This document shows positions 59,448-64,000 of a DNA stretch of 64,000 bases, piece by piece (within the stretch, counting starts at the first letter, position 1; the number at the start of each line of letters is the position of its first letter). The translations under genes and the position numbers were made by a program. The stretch is taken from NCBI GenBank assembly GCA_026027325.1, contig JAMSLZ010000018.1, positions 372,001 through 436,000 on the forward strand, written 5' to 3'. This stretch comes from Actinomucor elegans (lineage: Eukaryota > Mucoromycota > Mucoromycetes > Mucorales > Mucoraceae). A model generated the notes under the pieces. The model was not told where the DNA came from, searched no databases, and worked only from the letters and a program-made list of their open reading frames with translations.

Positions 59448-59475
59448 TTTTACAACTTCAATGGAAGTTGTAAAA
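59448..59475. repeat. Perfect 12-bp inverted repeat
   Basis: TTTTACAACTTC - AATG - GAAGTTGTAAAA. A stable stem-loop about 350 bp after the Rab stop. It could be a transcript-end structure or a mobile-element remnant. Confidence 0.6.
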
Positions 59476-59835
59476 CTGGTGCATTTAGATCTGGTTTATA
59501 AATATGTTTGATAGCCATCTAAAGCATTTATGGGATTTTATGAATATAAAAAAGAGGGTTTTGATTATAAAGCAAAAAGTGTTCAAAAAAATATAATGCG
59601 AGCGTAATTTGAACTTTTAAGAATATCTACTTTGATTATTACGTTATTCGATACGCAATAATGTTTTGCTTAAAATTTTTAGCTTTTTTTTTTTACTACT
59701 ACGAAACCGGATCAAAGATTCCAGCAAAAAGAAAAAAGAATATAGACATTTTAATTTGTGTTATTCCAATGAAAAAAGTAGTACAAAAAACTCCTAGATT
59801 ATGTTTAACCGTGTGGTGGTGTTAATCCACTCAGC

Positions 59836-59868
<33 letters not shown>

Positions 59869-60768
59869 TATGTGTATTTTTCCATATATTAAAAACTCAA
59901 ATATGGTTGCAAAATCAAAAATGTGAGAATATAAATTAAGTATAACTCAAGATTTTGGTATGTGTTGATATACAAGTCGTAAACCATGACATATATAACA
60001 TAATTCTATATAAATTCTGATAATAGGGATGATATCAGTATAGAATATTTATTATTATTATTCCACAGTAATAAAGAATCAATTGATATTTATTGATCTG
60101 AAACTCACCTTGTCAGATGATAACTCATCTCAGCCAATGCCCAATGAAACACTATGTAATTGAAGTCCCTTTTTAAGCACGTTGTTCAGGTACCCTTCTT
60201 TAAACTCGATATTCGGCAGGTTTGTATGGTTCCTTGATCGAATCTTGGGTCCAATAGTTTAACCCTATTCTTAAGGTTGAAATATAAACTATATGTATTG
60301 CTTTGCTCCATCCAATATATACGAATAAAATTCGCGCTAAATACTATCTTGACATTCTTGCGAATACAGCTAGTTCTAGTTTGGTTAAATAGGACATAAT
60401 GGGTTCCTTGCGACTCAAATCTTCAATATGACATTGCACCGCGAGAAATACTGTGGTTTTGAGCAATGTAAAACAATTATATTAGGTAAGTACGGTCTCT
60501 CGACTCGCGTGGAAATACGTAGTACAGCTCTTCAAAACAAAGTTTATAGTGCGATGAATTCCAAGATTATGTTCTGAAACTCTGTAATAATCTGTATGAC
60601 ATTAACCTTTTATTGATTTAAAAGATCGCTATATACCTATGCAGAAAATAGAGGTACACAATAGCAAAGATCGATAAAGAACGTCTTTTTCAAAAACGTA
60701 TGCTACAATAATACAATATAATGTCAATTAATTAGCAGATCTACACGAAGGAGGTTTCCTTTTGTACT

Positions 60769-60804
60769 GAAACGCGTTTTTATATTTGATATAAAAGAAA
60801 CGCG
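60769..60804 (+). promoter_or_regulatory. Paired GAAACGCG motifs and TATA box
   Basis: GAAACGCG at 60769-60776 (inside AACGCGT) and again at 60797-60804, flanking TATAAAAG at 60790-60797, 66 bp before the ATG of the secreted-protein gene. ACGCGT/CGCGAAA-type sites are bound by fungal MBF/SBF and could give cell-cycle control; this is inferred from motif only. Confidence 0.5.
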
Positions 60805-60862
60805 CTTTTTTGACGTTTTTCTTCAGTATATTCCCCCATTCCAGTCATTAGCTTACTATACA

Positions 60863-61835
60863 ATGAAGGTTTCTATCTTTTGCTCTGCGCTGGTTGCATC
60901 TATTGCTTCATTGGTTTCCGCTCAAACGTTAGAAGGTACTGAAAGCATTACACCTCAGGACTATATAGGCCTTCGTAAGTTGCGATATGTAATGTTGATC
61001 ATTATAAGATATTAATGATTCTATTATAGCTGCTCATGCCCTTGCCAATAATCCTCCTGCTTGCGGTATGCCTTACCGTGAATTGAACCTAGCAAGAATT
61101 ACGGCTGTTAAAAACATGAAAACGGGTTCTACTTGTAATCTTTGTCTCAAGGTAGTTAATAATGCCAACCCTTCCAAGTTTGTCTATGTTTTGGCTGTTG
61201 ATCTTGGTGGTAGAGGATTAGATGTAAGTTTAATTTATTTTAGTGTCTAGACAGTTACTAACCCCTTCATAACATAGTTGAGTATTCCTTCCTTCGAATA
61301 TCTCTTTGATCAACGCTATGACGCATCCCCTGCCACCTGGTCTACTGTGGATTACTCTCATTGTGCTGGTATCTATACCCCAGGCAAGATTAATCCTAAT
61401 CAAGGCGTTCAACCTGGCTCTCCAAGCGATAGCACTCCTATTACTACAAAGCCAAAGACTACCACTAAAGCTGTTACAAAGACAAGAACAACATATATAA
61501 AGAAAAAGACTACTACTAGAAAGGCTGTCAGCAAAAAAACCACTACCAAGAAATTAACCCATAAGACTACCAGCAAGAAGAAGGCAGTTAGCAAGAAAAT
61601 CTCCAAGAACGGAGCCAACAAAAAGAAGACCACCAAGAAGGCGATTAACAAGAAGAAGACCTCCAAAAAAGCTTCCAAGAAAGCTTCCAAGAAGGGTCCC
61701 AAGAAGGGTCCCAAGAAGGGTTCCAAGAAGACTACCAAGCATCCCTGGTGGAAGAAGATTTCTAGCAAAAAGTCCAAGAAACACTCTAATCGCCCTCGCC
61801 GCGCTCATGGCCAACATAAAAGAAGACTCGACTAA
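60863..61835 (+). CDS. Secreted double-psi-barrel-like protein with lysine-rich repeat tail
   Basis: Three exons, 60863-60974, 61030-61223 and 61278-61835, giving 287 residues. The signal peptide is MKVSIFCSALVASIASLVSA. A domain of about 100 residues follows: ACGMPYRELNLARITAVKN, STCNLCLKVVNN, VYVLAVDLGGRGLDLSIPSF and TWSTVDYSHC. The order of Cys, an Asp-bearing strand, LDLS..F and a late W..V..C looks like RlpA/expansin/barwin-type double-psi barrels. The C-terminal half is Thr/Lys then Lys/Ser with 12-bp tandem units coding KKAS, KKGP and KKGS, ending RRLD. Such a cationic tail could bind wall polyanions or nucleic acid; that is inference. The fold call is by pattern. Confidence 0.8.
61670..61740 (+). 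repeat. 12-bp coding tandem repeat (KKAS/KKGP/KKGS)
   Basis: Five consecutive four-residue units inside the lysine-rich tail, with near-identical DNA between neighbours. This indicates recent slippage expansion. Confidence 0.8.
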
Positions 61836-64000
61836 GAATCTGTGATTCTAGATTAATTTGGCAGGGCCATAACTAAGAGTTCTCTCTCATAATCATCTAA
61901 TAAACTTATTATTTGAAAGTATAAGATTCATATCAGAGCGCGCTTTAATGAAAATGTAACACTAAATAAATCAAATTAACAATGAAAGTTACATATATCA
62001 GTTTTGTAGAAATGCTCTTATGTTTTACTCCTGTTTCTCACCTATAATTCAATTAAATGAAGCCAATTCTCATTGCCATAGCTGTTTTATATTCCTGGAG
62101 ATTTTCTTTATAATATCATAAGTTTTAATAATATGCTATGAAGCTTCGTCTCCTTACAGTCGTGTTCATTTTGCAGCCCGCTCATATAACTTGCTTACAT
62201 AGTAAAGTATTTAATAACAAATGTAACATTTGATCTCGGAATTGACGCATAGATGATACAATAGGTACAGACATCACGAATACCATATATCTCGACATTA
62301 ATGTATCACAGCAATCAGTGTCACCTAATAACATAGCAATGACCCTTTCAACGCTTACACCCTCACCCTTCAACGTTACACTAGTAACTGATGTAACCTC
62401 ATCGTCAAAAATAACTATTATTGATTATTTAACGATTTCAATGCCCCATAAGAAGAAGGGAAAAAAAAAGGACCAAAAAACCAACTGGATTAGAGATGCT
62501 ATCAAAAGTCAATGGAAAAAACGCAGTCTACAATGTCACTATAAAAATTTATAGTAGATCACCAACGTTGTCCATTGATACTCAATCAACATTAGTAGAA
62601 AGTAAATAATATACTACACGGTGCTCTAATAGTCCCAGTAATTCAGATAAACATACATTTTTCTCATTAAAAACAGCAAATATCAATGTTTAATAGTTTT
62701 AGCACGACAATGCCACAAGGAGGCTATCCATTTAAAATAACAACCTCCACTATTACTAATGACAGTCGCACTACCCAACCGACAAACATATTAATACGTT
62801 ACGAGGCCTTAACGCCTATTACTACCACCACCACTACTAGTACATACCTTTCTACACCTCCTATTACCATAGTCGTTACAACTATAGATGGTTAAGCTCA
62901 TTACCAACAGAAAGTACATGTTCAATCTACTAATCATGCTCTTTAAATTGGGCCTGGGTCTGGGTCTTGAGTTTGAGTCCATATCCCTTCTCATTTCTAA
63001 TTGGCCTACTATGCCAACATTGTAAAAGGAAAAAACACGACGAGAACAACCATTTTCAGGCTGTTTTCTACAAAGAAAGCCACCTTGTTTAAGACAATCA
63101 TTATATTGGGTAGAGACGAAGGATCCGCTACATAATGGAAGTCTCAGAGCTTCTTGAATGTGGGTGGCAAATGCTACATTTGAGCTTTTAGTTCTTACTG
63201 TGCTTCTAGTATGAGCAGTATCGATAATTCAAACCCGACCTTTGGGCAAGGTAAAATGTACTTGAAGGGTTTGATAGCAGATATGATCATCCAGATAATA
63301 TATGGAGCTTGCTATATAGTTTAATGGTTCAGCAATTCATTCTAAAAGAAATAAACTTCATCTGTACCTAAGGAATTCGTATGAATGAACCGTGCCACAG
63401 CATTCCAGGCAGACATTGATCACTTACAAACAGTGCTATATGAAGTAAAACAGGCTTTTAGAGAGCAAGTTCTTTTATCATTCGATTTATAATTATTATC
63501 ACGCTACTTTCTTTCAAACCCAATGGAGCTACAAAAGCCATGTGTGTCAATAATCCTAGTCTGTTCTATTAAATGCTTATTATGCTGTGTTACATCACTC
63601 TTGTTATTCAGCATTATATATATTTGCAAGATCTGTTTCGTACTTTGCAGCTTTATAGTAGATAGATCCAGTAGATACTATACGCCTTATTGAAGGAATA
63701 CATTATGAGCGGACAATTGGAGCCTTTGTATATAGCATTGGGTTTGTTTATAAGTTTATATATATCAGTTAATCATCGATAAATAATACAACACTCGGTC
63801 TTTCATCTCTAAGTTTAAGGAAACCAAGGCTGCTTTATTTCAAATTAACAAATGATAAGCCGTCAAATCGTGCTTCGGTTTGCCTCGTATTCTTTCATAT
63901 ATATATCAGCAGATTATAATCATTAAAGATGTTTTATATAAAGAAAGTAACCTGCGCAAAACTAATATAAGCCCCTATTCAGCCCTGGTTTTTGATCACC
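61836..64000. other. Right-end region, mostly non-coding
   Basis: A plus-strand frame from about 62250 to 62554 reads Thr/Ser-rich then PHKKKGKKKDQKTNW, and a second one at 62686-62895 is also Thr-rich. Together they might be pieces of an unrecognised secreted-type gene, but I could not build a phase-consistent model. No gene is supported from 62900 to the window end. Confidence 0.4.

Larger units (their letters stand above)
59100..60862. other. Intergenic region
   Basis: No gene. Notable items are a 28-bp perfect hairpin (59448-59475), the 16-mer shared with 27616 (59485-59500), 30 T (59838-59867) and an ATT repeat near 60050-60060. The right end is the promoter of the secreted-protein gene. 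Confidence 0.6.

Noticed and set aside
63310..63360. tRNA-like A-box sequence (TAGTTTAATGG)
   Set aside because: No B box (GGTTCGAATCC) follows at the right distance and no acceptor stem forms. No other convincing tRNA was found in the window.

Overview
The window reads as a nuclear segment of an early-diverging fungus, most likely a Mucoromycota/Mucorales mould. Genes are compact and protein-coding, with many short introns (about 37-145 bp, GT..AG, often ending in TAG). Intergenic DNA is very AT-rich with long poly-A/poly-T tracts. Gene content is fungal with some animal-like members: alpha-actinin, a Rab22/31-like GTPase, a perilipin-type lipid-droplet protein, a GH18 chitinase with a chitin-binding tail, an ER MscS channel with an EF hand, and a large fungal formin. 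No prokaryotic operons, CRISPR arrays, rRNA or convincing tRNA genes were seen. All exon models were built by eye from reading frame, splice sites and recalled family similarity; they are phase-consistent but unsupported by transcripts or searches.

Layout. 3-623 is the 3' end of a farnesylated DnaJ (Ydj1 type). 1599-4755 holds two proteasome-lid genes, RPN6 (-) and RPN7 (+), diverging from one 255-bp promoter. 5722-6809 is a perilipin-like gene (-). 8596-10741 is HEL2/ZNF598 (+), ending 21 bp from the stop of a convergent YEATS-domain gene (10763-12059, -). 13755-16199 is a probable ATRIP/Rad26 checkpoint gene (+). 16376-17127 is an unrecognised small spliced gene (-). 18012-19001 is a BAP31/Yet-type ER protein (-). 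20092-20508 is a rhodanese (+). 21934-27326 is the ER glycoprotein-folding sensor UGGT (+). 29037-31193 is an MFS transporter (+). 32022-32240 is a possible BolA-like remnant. 32550-34355 is a secreted chitinase (-). 35626-38133 is alpha-actinin (-). 40115-40840 is a conserved membrane protein (+). 42711-43944 is a homeodomain factor (-). 46659-49423 is an MscS channel (+). 52084-58011 is a formin (+), followed after 136 bp by a Rab GTPase (58148-59099, +). 60863-61835 is a secreted double-psi-barrel-like protein with a lysine-rich tail (+).

How the genes relate. Several belong to proteostasis (DnaJ, Rpn6, Rpn7, Hel2, UGGT, BAP31) or to hyphal growth and cell wall (formin, Rab, alpha-actinin, chitinase, secreted barrel protein). 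Apart from the shared RPN6/RPN7 promoter and the tight HEL2/YEATS convergence, I see no operon-like logic.

The most unusual non-genic signal is a degenerate dispersed repeat of about 75 bp. It is found only between genes, in at least nine copies on both strands. In eight copies a CAGCAGCTCATTCTGAG-like head lies exactly 35 nt before a TGYGRCATT-like core; the ninth, at 5081-5156, has 36 nt. I do not recognise this family.
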